Of a DNA stretch of 11,862 bases, positions 1 to 6,083 are shown in pieces. The position numbers and the translations under genes were made by a program. Where the stretch lies: positions 1 to 11,862 of the forward strand of contig JAJDFU010000459.1 of NCBI GenBank assembly GCA_020528935.1. The letters run 5' to 3'. The notes under the pieces are model-generated. The model saw only the letters and a list, made by a program, of their open reading frames with translations, had not been told where the DNA came from and did not search any database. Numbering within the stretch: position 1 is the first letter of the stretch; every line of letters starts with the position of its first letter. Source of the DNA: Saprospiraceae bacterium. Lineage in GTDB: Bacteria > Bacteroidota > Bacteroidia > Chitinophagales > Saprospiraceae.

Positions 1-46
1 GGTCTACGCCATGTAGCTGGCCGCCAACCGCAGCGTCCTGAGCGAT

Positions 47-670
47 GTGAGCGATTCGGTAGATCAATGTGAAAAGCCGCCGGGAACCGTCATCAAACAG
101 GTCCCGCCGCCCGAAAGCCGTGTAAAGAAAAACCGCACCATCTATCTGGTCATCAACCGAAAAAGCCCGCCCAAGGTCGCCCTACCCGACCTCTCGGGGA
201 GTGATGATTTTCAGGTGTACTGCGACTACCTCAAGCGCCTGAACATCGAATGTATCGTGAAAGACCGGGTGTACCACGGCCGCCTGGAGCCCAATACCAT
301 ACTGCATTTTTACTACGAGGGTCGCAAGATCACGGCCTCCCAGTTGAAGCGCGGTGTGGAAGTTCCCCGGGGTGCCACCCTGGAGTTTGTGATTACCGAA
401 CGGCAGACCAACACGGTGCCTATCCCCAATCTGATCTGTACGGGCTATGCCGAGGCGGAGTTCGTGATCACCAACAGCCAGCTGGCTGTGGGGGCCGTGT
501 ACGGCGGGGTGGACGATCCCGGCACGGCCTATGTGTACCGGCAGGAGCCGGCCTACCTGGAGGGCAAACAGGTACCCATAGGTACACAGATCAATTTGTA
601 CATTCAGCAAAACCGCCCGGAAAACTGTCCGGCCGGAGAAGGGTTTCTTCCCGAAGAGGAGGACCGGTAA
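47..670 (+). CDS. PASTA-domain envelope protein, 3' part (5' end missing or interrupted)
   Basis: PASTA domains bind peptidoglycan or muropeptides, usually outside the inner membrane; this is probably a cell-envelope protein. Three units are visible. The first is only a C-terminal half, with the typical GTVIKQVPPP then a hydrophobic strand ending TIYLVIN. The second runs from about KVALPDL to LEFVIT (residues 43-117) and the third from about VPIPNLI to INLYIQ (residues 124-190), followed by an acidic tail. The first possible start (GTG at 47) falls inside the first PASTA domain, so it is not a natural N terminus; family members normally begin with a short cytoplasmic segment and a membrane anchor. 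The same frame stays PASTA-like upstream to base 2 but is broken by TAG at 14-16. It is therefore either an edge-truncated gene with a base error or a genuinely interrupted one. The rhodanese gene follows 40 bp downstream. Confidence 0.75.
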   Translation: MSDSVDQCEKPPGTVIKQVPPPESRVKKNRTIYLVINRKSPPKVALPDLSGSDDFQVYCDYLKRLNIECIVKDRVYHGRLEPNTILHFYYEGRKITASQLKRGVEVPRGATLEFVITERQTNTVPIPNLICTGYAEAEFVITNSQLAVGAVYGGVDDPGTAYVYRQEPAYLEGKQVPIGTQINLYIQQNRPENCPAGEGFLPEEEDR

Positions 671-710
671 ACGGCTGCAGAACACGCGCCGGTTTTGAAA
701 ATGCAATGCC

Positions 711-1025
711 ATGGAAGACATCACCGTACGGGAACTCAAATCCAAAATGGAGAGCGGGGCGGAAGTCGTCCTGATCGACGTGCGCGAGCCGCACGAGCAC
801 GAGGCCTTCAACATAGGCGGGCGCCTCATTCCCCTGGGGCAGGTACCCAGAACGCTGTCCGAGCTGAGCCGCCACAAGGAAGAAGAAGTGGTGGTGTATT
901 GCCGCAGTGGCCGGCGGAGTGCCACTGCGCAGGGCCTCCTGCAGCAAGCCGGTTTTAAGAACGTGCGAAACCTGCTCGGCGGGGTGCTGGCCTGGCAGGA
1001 TGCCTTCGGATCCGATCAGCGCTGA
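711..1025 (+). CDS. Single-domain rhodanese-like sulfurtransferase
   Basis: A 104-residue protein that is just one rhodanese domain, the size of GlpE/PspE-type thiosulfate sulfurtransferases. It has the N-terminal LIDVREPHEHEAFNIGG segment (residues 21-37) and the active-site loop CRSGRRS at 64-70, with Cys64 as the expected persulfide carrier. The C-terminal GGVLAW (90-95) is the usual closing motif. No signal peptide is visible, so it should be cytoplasmic. The arginines in the loop resemble thiosulfate or persulfide users rather than Cdc25-type phosphatases, but the sulfur acceptor cannot be told from sequence. It lies 40 bp after the PASTA gene on the same strand and may be co-transcribed. 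Its stop codon overlaps the 3' end of the convergent SPOR gene by 10 bp. Confidence 0.9.
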   Translation: MEDITVRELKSKMESGAEVVLIDVREPHEHEAFNIGGRLIPLGQVPRTLSELSRHKEEEVVVYCRSGRRSATAQGLLQQAGFKNVRNLLGGVLAWQDAFGSDQR

Positions 1026-1579
1026 GCGGATGCGCTCCGCTTCTCCAGTACGAAGGCATCTACATATGCCTGCGTCTCCAGGCGGTTGGCCAGTTCCTGC
1101 GCATCGGCGTAATCCACAAAGCGATCCACGAGTACGACGGCGTAAGCGCCCCGGTTGAAGAGCACGACCTGAGCGTTGTTGTACCCCTTGCTGCGCAAAT
1201 GGCGGGCCTGGTTTTCGGCATTGTGCCGGTATTCAAAGGAGCCCGCCAGCACGAGGTAATCGCCATAGGTGTTGGGCGGCAGGGTTTCCTCATCGACCGT
1301 GAACCCGCTGCCCGGCGAATCGTCGTAGGGCTCGGGCTGGGCAGGGGGAACGTAATCGGATACGGCGCCCGTATCGTATTCGTACAGGTCGCCGCCGTCT
1401 TCGGGCGTATCGTAGTAATCCGTCTCCGGCAGCGCGTTCTGATTGTCGTACTGCTCCTGGATATCGGAAGGCTCCGATCCGTCGTCCTGGTAGAGTTTGT
1501 ACAGTTGGTACCCCAGAACCCCCAAAGCCAGCAGAAGGATAACGACGATGACAATGGTAGTGGTGTCAATTCTCGACAT
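1016..1579 (-). CDS. Membrane-anchored SPOR-domain protein
   Basis: SPOR domains bind denuded glycan strands of peptidoglycan, typically at division sites. This 187-residue protein has a short N-terminal tail, one transmembrane helix (about residues 8-25, IVIVVILLLALGVLGYQ), a long acidic Tyr/Asp/Glu/Pro-rich linker (about 31-102) and a C-terminal SPOR domain (about 104-180, from YGDYLVLAGSF to VDAFVLEK). The topology therefore puts the SPOR domain in the periplasm, like a small FtsN/DedD-type protein, though no FtsN activation segment can be recognised. The start is the ATG at 1579, directly before the anchor. The gene has 62 bp of upstream space after the MBL-fold gene, enough for its own promoter. 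The domain assignment is firm; a role in division is inferred. Confidence 0.85.
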   Translation of the reverse strand: MSRIDTTTIVIVVILLLALGVLGYQLYKLYQDDGSEPSDIQEQYDNQNALPETDYYDTPEDGGDLYEYDTGAVSDYVPPAQPEPYDDSPGSGFTVDEETLPPNTYGDYLVLAGSFEYRHNAENQARHLRSKGYNNAQVVLFNRGAYAVVLVDRFVDYADAQELANRLETQAYVDAFVLEKRSASAQR

Positions 1580-1609
1580 AGTGTTTCGCGTTTGGCTTAG
1601 AACTCCGGA

Positions 1610-1617
1610 TAAAGATA
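1610..1617 (-). promoter_or_regulatory. Possible -7 element for the SPOR gene
   Basis: Read on the minus strand this is TATCTTTA, seven of eight positions of the Bacteroidota -7 consensus TAnnTTTG. It lies about 30 bp before the SPOR start in an AT-rich stretch of an otherwise GC-rich region. No TTG-type -33 element is visible at the usual spacing, so support is weak. Confidence 0.25.
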
Positions 1618-1641
1618 ATTTAAAAATAAAGACAGCAGCTG

Positions 1642-2403
1642 CTAGTCCAGCTCAATGCGCAGCCCGTCGTAGCCCAGATGCACGCCGGCCGGCAGTTCGG
1701 CCTCCACATCGGCGTGAAAACCCATGCGATGGCTGAGATGGGTGAGATAGGTGCGCCCGGGATTCAGCCAGTCGATCAGGTCCAATGCCTCATCCAGGCT
1801 GAGGTGGGAGTGGTGGGGTTTCCGGTGCAGGGCGCTGAGCACCAGACAGCGAAGGCCCTCCAGCTTGGTCATCTCCTCGGGGGCGATGGTGCGCACATCG
1901 GTCATATAGGCAAAATCCCCTATGCGGAAGCCCAGCACCGGCATGCGGCCGTGCATGGCCTCCACGGGTACGATGGAAAGCGCTCCGATCTGCAGGGGCT
2001 GGTCTTTGGACAGCGGAAGCAGCTCGACCCGGGGCGCTCCGGGATAGGGGTTCTCTTCGAACACGTAGGCGAAGCGCTTGCGAAATTCAGCCCTCACCGG
2101 CTCGGTGGCGTAGACCGGCATGTCACTCCAGGTAAGGAAATTGAAAGGACGCACATCGTCCAGTCCGATGATGTGGTCGTTGTGCTGATGGGTCACCAGG
2201 ATGCCGTCCAGTTCGGTGATGCCGTTGGCCAGCATCTGCTGGCGGAAATCGGGGCCGCAGTCGATGGCCAGAGCCGTTTCGCCGCAACGCAGGTAGGCTG
2301 CCGTGCGCAGCCGCCGGTCGCGCGGATCGACCGAGTGGCAAACGGGGCAGGTGCATCCGATGACCGGAATGCCCTGCGAGGTGCCCGTGCCCAACAGGAT
2401 CAC
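1642..2403 (-). CDS. PhnP-like metallo-beta-lactamase-fold hydrolase
   Basis: This resembles the PhnP branch of the MBL superfamily, whose best-known member opens 5-phosphoribosyl 1,2-cyclic phosphate. It begins with LLGTGTSQGIPVIG, followed by a CxCxxC structural zinc motif (Cys17, Cys19, Cys22). The dinuclear metal motif is THQHNDH (His72, His74, Asp76, His77), with further expected ligands His151, Asp169 (YMTDVR) and His222 (THLSH). The C terminus GYDGLRIELD matches the family ending. Length (253 residues) is normal and no signal peptide is seen. The start is a GTG at 2403; its first bases overlap the stop of the upstream gene (GTGA), indicating translational coupling. No phosphonate (phn) genes are nearby, so the natural substrate is uncertain; some other cyclic or phosphodiester compound is possible. 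Confidence 0.85.
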   Translation of the reverse strand: MILLGTGTSQGIPVIGCTCPVCHSVDPRDRRLRTAAYLRCGETALAIDCGPDFRQQMLANGITELDGILVTHQHNDHIIGLDDVRPFNFLTWSDMPVYATEPVRAEFRKRFAYVFEENPYPGAPRVELLPLSKDQPLQIGALSIVPVEAMHGRMPVLGFRIGDFAYMTDVRTIAPEEMTKLEGLRCLVLSALHRKPHHSHLSLDEALDLIDWLNPGRTYLTHLSHRMGFHADVEAELPAGVHLGYDGLRIELD

Positions 2404-2690
2404 TTCGATGACTCCTCCGTTTTGGCGTCGGCCTGCTCGAGGGCTTTGCGATACAGCTCCCGGCTCTTAGCGGATAATTGCTCGTCCTCCACCTCCAGCG
2501 AAGCCAGAATATCCATCAGGGTTTGTACGCGGGCCTGGGTATCGAAAAACTTGCTGATCACGGCAATTTTCTGGTCTTGTACCATGCAATAGCCCGATTG
2601 GAAATTGCCTTTTTCATAACGCACCTTATATTGCAGTTCCTCCATCAGGCTTTCGAGCTTCTGCAAGGTGTACTTGGTGTATTTGAGCAT
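2400..2690 (-). CDS. Small conserved protein of unknown function
   Basis: About 96 residues, beginning MLKYTKYTLQKLESLMEE. It is mixed helix/strand, with a central part YKVRYEKGNFQSGYCMVQDQ and IAVISKFFDTQARVQTLMDIL and a charged helical C terminus. No membrane segment or signal is present. I recall similar short proteins in other Bacteroidota, but none with a known function, so none is assigned. The frame stays open to an ATG at 2798, but that start would run into the divergent gene at 2781 and add a low-complexity, unfamily-like N terminus; the ATG at 2690 is preferred. Its TGA overlaps the GTG of the MBL-fold gene by 4 bp, so the two are very likely one operon. A link to the hydrolase's activity is only contextual. 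Confidence 0.7.
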   Translation of the reverse strand: MLKYTKYTLQKLESLMEELQYKVRYEKGNFQSGYCMVQDQKIAVISKFFDTQARVQTLMDILASLEVEDEQLSAKSRELYRKALEQADAKTEESSK

Positions 2691-2780
2691 ATGGCTTGCG
2701 CGTGATGAACAGCCAATTTCGAAAAAAAAGTCCATTTCAACCCGCGAGGTGGAGGATGCGGGGCAACAACTCGAAGCAAA
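2691..2780. promoter_or_regulatory. Divergent intergenic region
   Basis: This 90-bp gap separates the minus-strand pair (2690 downward) from the plus-strand PorT-like gene (2781 upward), so it must hold promoters for both directions if the start choices are right. An A-run at about 2722-2729 is the only AT-rich feature. I could not find a good TAnnTTTG element in either orientation. Confidence 0.35.
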
Positions 2781-3383
2781 ATGAAGCGGATCGTTCAACG
2801 AGTCATAGGGGTGGTGTTGCTGTCAGGCATTGCCCTGAGCGGATGGGGCCAGCAGGAAGATCGACAGCGGCGTTTCGTCGCCGCGCCCATCGTGGGCTTC
2901 AACATGTCGCAAATTGACGGCGACGATCTATTCGGCTACCGCAAGATCGGCCTGGCGGCCGGTGCCCGCGTATCGGCCATTCTGGCACCGCGCTGGCGGC
3001 TGGCCATGGAAATACAGTTTTTACAGCAGGGCAGCCGAAGGGGTAAGAACGAAGCGGCCGGCCTGGACCGCATCCAGCTCAACACCGTAGAAGTCCCGTT
3101 CTTGGTTCAATTTCTGGAGTGGAAATTCCAGATCAACGCCGGCGTTACTTATTCCCGGGTGATCAATTACGAGATTACCGATGTATTCGGCGCCGAGGTC
3201 ACCGACGATTTCGAGTACACTTCCGACCTCTTCTTTATTGCGGGCGGCATTACCTTCATGTTCACCGATCGGCTTGGGGTTGACCTGCGGTTGTCGCGCG
3301 CCCTCACCAACCTCAACGCACAGGAGGGCGCCGGCACGCTCATCAGCCGAAACATCACCGTTCGAGCATTGTACGAATTCTGA
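2781..3383 (+). CDS. PorT-like outer-membrane beta-barrel protein
   Basis: A 200-residue exported protein. The N terminus is a signal peptide (MKRIVQRVIGVVLLSGIALSGWGQ) with likely cleavage around residue 23-24. The mature part is a series of amphipathic strands alternating with turns, for example KIGLAAGARVSAIL, RWRLAMEIQFLQQG, TVEVPFLVQF, FQINAGVTYSRVI and LGVDLRLSRALTNL. It ends in RALYEF with a C-terminal Phe, the usual signal for outer-membrane assembly. This fits the outer-membrane beta-barrel family (PorT/OmpA-barrel-like) that is abundant in Bacteroidota. Several such proteins serve gliding or type IX secretion, but nothing here shows that specifically. A lipoprotein gene follows after 4 bp, so the two are probably expressed together. 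Barrel architecture is well supported; cargo or partner is unknown. Confidence 0.8.
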   Translation: MKRIVQRVIGVVLLSGIALSGWGQQEDRQRRFVAAPIVGFNMSQIDGDDLFGYRKIGLAAGARVSAILAPRWRLAMEIQFLQQGSRRGKNEAAGLDRIQLNTVEVPFLVQFLEWKFQINAGVTYSRVINYEITDVFGAEVTDDFEYTSDLFFIAGGITFMFTDRLGVDLRLSRALTNLNAQEGAGTLISRNITVRALYEF

Positions 3384-3387
3384 ACAC

Positions 3388-3870
3388 ATGAACTTTCGAC
3401 TTTTTCTGTTAGGGCTGTGTACAAGCCTGCTTTTGGGCTGCCGGCCCCCGGAACAACAGACCGAAGATCGCACAACGGAACAGCCAGCCTCCCAGGCCGA
3501 GCCGGCACCCAGCCTGTCGCCGGAGCGGATCGCCGACCTGGCCCGGCGCTGCGATTTCGTCGACTACGTGTTCTACTACGCCAACTTTTCCCTGAGCCAG
3601 GACGAACCGGGAGCCGTTCGCCAAACGGTGACCTTTATCGGCCCCGGCGGCATCACCCCCGATCCCGACTGCAGGCCCATGGGCCGGATCTTCTTCCAGG
3701 AAAAAGGCGAGATCCTCCTGGAAGGCGATATGTATTTTCAGGACCACTGCCGGTATTTTCTGTTCCTGGAAAACGGAAAGCCCAAATACGCGCATGCCAT
3801 GACACCGGCCGCCGTTACCTTCCTCCAACAGATCTTTCAGCGGGCCCAACAGTCGCCTTACGGCTCCTGA
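3388..3870 (+). CDS. Lipoprotein of unknown function
   Basis: A 160-residue predicted lipoprotein. The signal peptide MNFRLFLLGLCTSLLLGC ends in lipobox LLGC with Cys18 as the lipidated residue. A Gln/Glu/Pro-rich linker (about 19-45) leads into a compact domain (about 46-155) containing FVDYVFYYANFSLSQDE, PDCRPMGRIFFQEKGEILLEGDMYF and CRYFLFLENGKPKYAHAM. Cys55, Cys95 and Cys121 could form a disulfide in the periplasm. The repeated aromatic strands suggest a small beta-rich fold. I have a vague memory of similar Bacteroidota lipoproteins but know no function. The ATG at 3388 is the only start that gives a signal peptide, although the frame is open much further upstream inside the preceding gene. 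It sits 4 bp after the PorT-like gene and is probably co-translated with it. Confidence 0.8.
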   Translation: MNFRLFLLGLCTSLLLGCRPPEQQTEDRTTEQPASQAEPAPSLSPERIADLARRCDFVDYVFYYANFSLSQDEPGAVRQTVTFIGPGGITPDPDCRPMGRIFFQEKGEILLEGDMYFQDHCRYFLFLENGKPKYAHAMTPAAVTFLQQIFQRAQQSPYGS

Positions 3871-3954
3871 GTCATTGCCCAGAGGGAGGCGGCAAACGGG
3901 GATCAGCCGATCGAATCGCAAAACCTCGTATTTTGCGGCGGCAATTGTACCACT

Positions 3955-4869
3955 ATGGCACCACTGGCAGTGATCGATCTGGGCACCAACACCTTTCACC
4001 TGCTCATCGTGGACCCCGTCGCAGGCGGTGGCTTTCGCGAACGTCTCCGCTTGCGAAAATTCGTCAAACTGGCCGAGGAAGGCATCGGATACATCGGGCC
4101 GGCGCCGTTTCGGCGGGCACTCGACACCCTGAAAGAATTCCGCCAGTTGCTCGATGAGTACGGCGTCAGGGAAGTCCGCGCCTTTGGCACAGCCGCCCTG
4201 CGCACGGCCAGCAATGGCGAAGCCCTGGTGGCCCAGGCCCGCGAAGCTACCGGCATTCCCATCCTCCTCATCAGCGGAGATGAAGAAGCCCGCCTCGTCC
4301 ACCAGGGAGTAGCCCTGGCCGTACCCCTGCACGCCCGTCCCGACCTCATCATGGATATCGGGGGCGGCAGCGTGGAGTTTATCATCGCCAACCGCAATCA
4401 GGTGCTCTGGACGCAAAGCTTTCCCCTGGGCGTGGCGGTGCTCACCCAGCGATTTCACCAGTCCGATCCCATAGCGCCCCAAGAAGTGCAATACCTTCAG
4501 GCCTTCCTGCGCGAAGAACTGGCCCCGCTGTACGAGGCGCTCAAGCGCTTCCCCTGCCACCGACTCATCGGTTCTTCCGGTACCTTTGACGTCCTGGAAA
4601 ACATCCTCGCCGACCCGCGTATCCATGCCCTGTACGCCACGATCCCCGTGCGCCGGTTCTACCCCCTGTACAAAAAGGTACTGAAGAGCACCCTGCAGCA
4701 ACGTGTCCGTAGTGTAGGCCTCCCCCCTGTCCGGGTCGGGATGGTGGTTGTATGCTTCATTCTGCTGGAATTCGTTCTGGACATCAGCGCTGTGCACACA
4801 ATCCTGATTTCCTCCTATGCCATGAAAGAAGGTATGCTGGACCGCATGCTGACTGCCGAGGCTTCTTGA
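3955..4869 (+). CDS. Short-form Ppx/GppA family phosphatase
   Basis: An actin/Hsp70-fold phosphohydrolase that removes terminal phosphate from inorganic polyphosphate or from pppGpp, so it may bear on phosphate storage and the stringent response. Motifs: AVIDLGTNTFHLL (5-17, first phosphate loop), FGTAALRTASN (77-87), ISGDEEARL (106-114, containing the family's catalytic glutamate), LIMDIGGGSVEF (131-142, second phosphate loop) and GSSGTFDVL (206-214). At 304 residues it has only the two ribonuclease-H-like lobes and lacks the C-terminal HD-type domain of the roughly 500-residue E. coli enzymes. Sequence alone does not decide between polyphosphate and pppGpp as substrate. No ppk or relA/spoT gene is in the window. 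It is 84 bp from the upstream lipoprotein and directly precedes the metal-operon control region. Confidence 0.88.
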   Translation: MAPLAVIDLGTNTFHLLIVDPVAGGGFRERLRLRKFVKLAEEGIGYIGPAPFRRALDTLKEFRQLLDEYGVREVRAFGTAALRTASNGEALVAQAREATGIPILLISGDEEARLVHQGVALAVPLHARPDLIMDIGGGSVEFIIANRNQVLWTQSFPLGVAVLTQRFHQSDPIAPQEVQYLQAFLREELAPLYEALKRFPCHRLIGSSGTFDVLENILADPRIHALYATIPVRRFYPLYKKVLKSTLQQRVRSVGLPPVRVGMVVVCFILLEFVLDISAVHTILISSYAMKEGMLDRMLTAEAS

Positions 4870-4889
4870 TTTTTAGGCTTGCCTAAAAA
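4870..4889. promoter_or_regulatory. Palindromic operator, DtxR-family type, for the metal-uptake operon
   Basis: A perfect 20-bp palindrome: TTTTTAGGC and GCCTAAAAA separated by TT. It starts at the base after the phosphatase stop codon and lies 272 bp before the binding-protein start. The core TTAGGC/GCCTAA shares the TTAGG/CCTAA half-sites known for DtxR/IdeR operators. The operon downstream encodes a DtxR-like domain fused to a permease, which is the obvious candidate regulator. Binding itself is inference. The T-before-A order of the arms argues against an intrinsic terminator. Confidence 0.65.
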
Positions 4890-4914
4890 ACTTTTAAAGG
4901 TCGACGAAAATCGC

Positions 4915-4922
4915 TACTTTCG
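4915..4922 (+). promoter_or_regulatory. Possible -7 element of the metal-uptake operon
   Basis: TACTTTCG matches the Bacteroidota -7 consensus TAnnTTTG at all but one position. It lies 25 bp downstream of the palindrome, so a repressor on the palindrome would sit at or just above the -33 region. No convincing TTG is seen at -33. If correct, the mRNA has a leader of more than 200 bases. Confidence 0.25.
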
Positions 4923-4940
4923 CCTATTCCGGATTTTTCC

Positions 4941-4994
4941 CGGTATTAAGGATAAAGCGCCTCTAAAGAACATGACATTTTATCCTTAAAACCG
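4941..4994 (+). repeat. Long imperfect inverted repeat in the operon leader
   Basis: The arms are CGGTATTAAGGATAAA (4941-4956) and TTTATCCTTAAAACCG (4979-4994). They pair over 15 of 16 positions, including a perfect 11-bp inner part, around a 22-base loop. It is not followed by a T-run, so it is not a simple terminator. It could be an RNA hairpin in the leader or a second protein-binding site. The rest of the gap, from 4995 to 5161, shows no gene and no motif that I recognise. Confidence 0.55.
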
Positions 4995-5161
4995 TATAAG
5001 AAGGGGACTGGATTATTTGCAATGGTTTGGTTTTCAAAAACTTGTAAATCGTCAGGCCTTTGGGCGGAGCATTCGGTGAATTTTCCGGGCTAATTCCAAA
5101 CGGAAGGTCCGCCGGTGAAGCTTCCCAGGGGAATGGATTGGATAACGGGCAACCCAACACT

Positions 5162-6079
5162 ATGAGAATCGCAGCTTTTCTGCTTTTGCTTCTGGTTTTT
5201 CTCCTGGGCTGTGAAGGCGGCCCGGCCGATGACAAGGCCGACCGGAAGCTCCGGGTGGTAGCGACCACCGGCATGATCGCGGATCTGGCCCGGCATATCG
5301 GCGGCGACTCGGTGGAAGTTCTCGCGCTGATGGGGCCGGGAGTGGACCCCCATCTCTACAAGGCTACCCAGGGCGATCTGGGGCGGCTGCGCGCTGCCGA
5401 TATTGTGCTGTACAACGGCCTTCACCTGGAAGGCAAAATGGGTGAGGTGCTGGAAAAGCTGGAGCAGATCAAAACCGTGGTGCCGGTATCGCGCGGCATC
5501 GGAGTTGACCGGCTGATCGATCATCCGGAATACGAGGGTACTTACGACCCGCACATCTGGTTTGACGTGCAGCTGTGGGCTGAGGCCCTGGATGAAGTGC
5601 TGGCCACCCTGATCGAAGCCGATCCGGCCAACCGGTCCTATTTTGAGCGCAATGCCGAGGCGTATCGCCGGGAACTGGCCGAACTGCACAAGTGGGTAAG
5701 GCAGGAGATCAAGAAAATCCCCCCCGAGCGCCGCATCCTCATCACGGCCCACGATGCTTTCAGCTACTTCGGGCGGGCCTACGACATCGAGGTGCGCGGC
5801 CTGCAGGGCATTTCCACGGTCTCGGAGTTTGGACTCAAAGACCGGGTGGACCTGATCGACTTCATTGCAGGACGGGGCATCAAAGCGGTTTTTGTAGAAA
5901 CATCGGTTTCTCAAAAGAATATCCGGGCCATTGTAGAAGGCTGCCGGCAAAAAGGCCATGAGGTGCGCATCGGCGGCAGCCTCTATTCCGATGCCATGGG
6001 CGAAGCGGGCGGTCCGGCCGGCGAATACACCGGCATGGTTCGGAGCAATGTGAACACCATCGTCAACGCCCTGAACTGA
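5162..6079 (+). CDS. Metal ABC transporter substrate-binding lipoprotein (TroA/MntA/YtgA type)
   Basis: Cluster A-I metal-binding lipoprotein that delivers Mn, Fe or Zn to an ABC importer. The 305-residue product starts with a lipoprotein signal (MRIAAFLLLLLVFLLGC, Cys17). The four expected ligands are in place: His64 (VDPHLY), His131 (YDPHIWFD), His197 (TAHDAF) and Asp277 (LYSDAMG), the same 3-His/1-Asp set and near-identical spacing as TroA. The His-rich loop typical of ZnuA is absent, so Mn or Fe is more likely than dedicated Zn uptake, though metal choice cannot be proved from sequence. An in-frame ATG further upstream (5060) would add 34 residues ahead of the signal peptide and is rejected. 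First gene of the operon; the ATPase starts 4 bp after its stop. Confidence 0.9.
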   Translation: MRIAAFLLLLLVFLLGCEGGPADDKADRKLRVVATTGMIADLARHIGGDSVEVLALMGPGVDPHLYKATQGDLGRLRAADIVLYNGLHLEGKMGEVLEKLEQIKTVVPVSRGIGVDRLIDHPEYEGTYDPHIWFDVQLWAEALDEVLATLIEADPANRSYFERNAEAYRRELAELHKWVRQEIKKIPPERRILITAHDAFSYFGRAYDIEVRGLQGISTVSEFGLKDRVDLIDFIAGRGIKAVFVETSVSQKNIRAIVEGCRQKGHEVRIGGSLYSDAMGEAGGPAGEYTGMVRSNVNTIVNALN

Positions 6080-6083
6080 ACCT

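Noticed and set aside
2691..2798. Longer form of the small unknown protein starting at 2798
   Set aside because: It would overlap the divergent PorT-like gene and adds a sequence without family character.
4870..4889. Intrinsic terminator of the phosphatase gene
   Set aside because: The arms run T-rich then A-rich, so on neither strand is a GC stem followed by a T-run; the perfect symmetry with a 2-base centre fits a protein-binding site better.
5060..5161. N-terminal extension of the metal-binding lipoprotein
   Set aside because: It would place 34 non-signal residues before a textbook lipoprotein signal peptide, and it overlaps the presumed leader.
4995..5161. Mn-sensing riboswitch (yybP-ykoY type) in the operon leader
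   Set aside because: I could not find the conserved loop sequences of that class; only the hairpin at 4941-4994 is supported.
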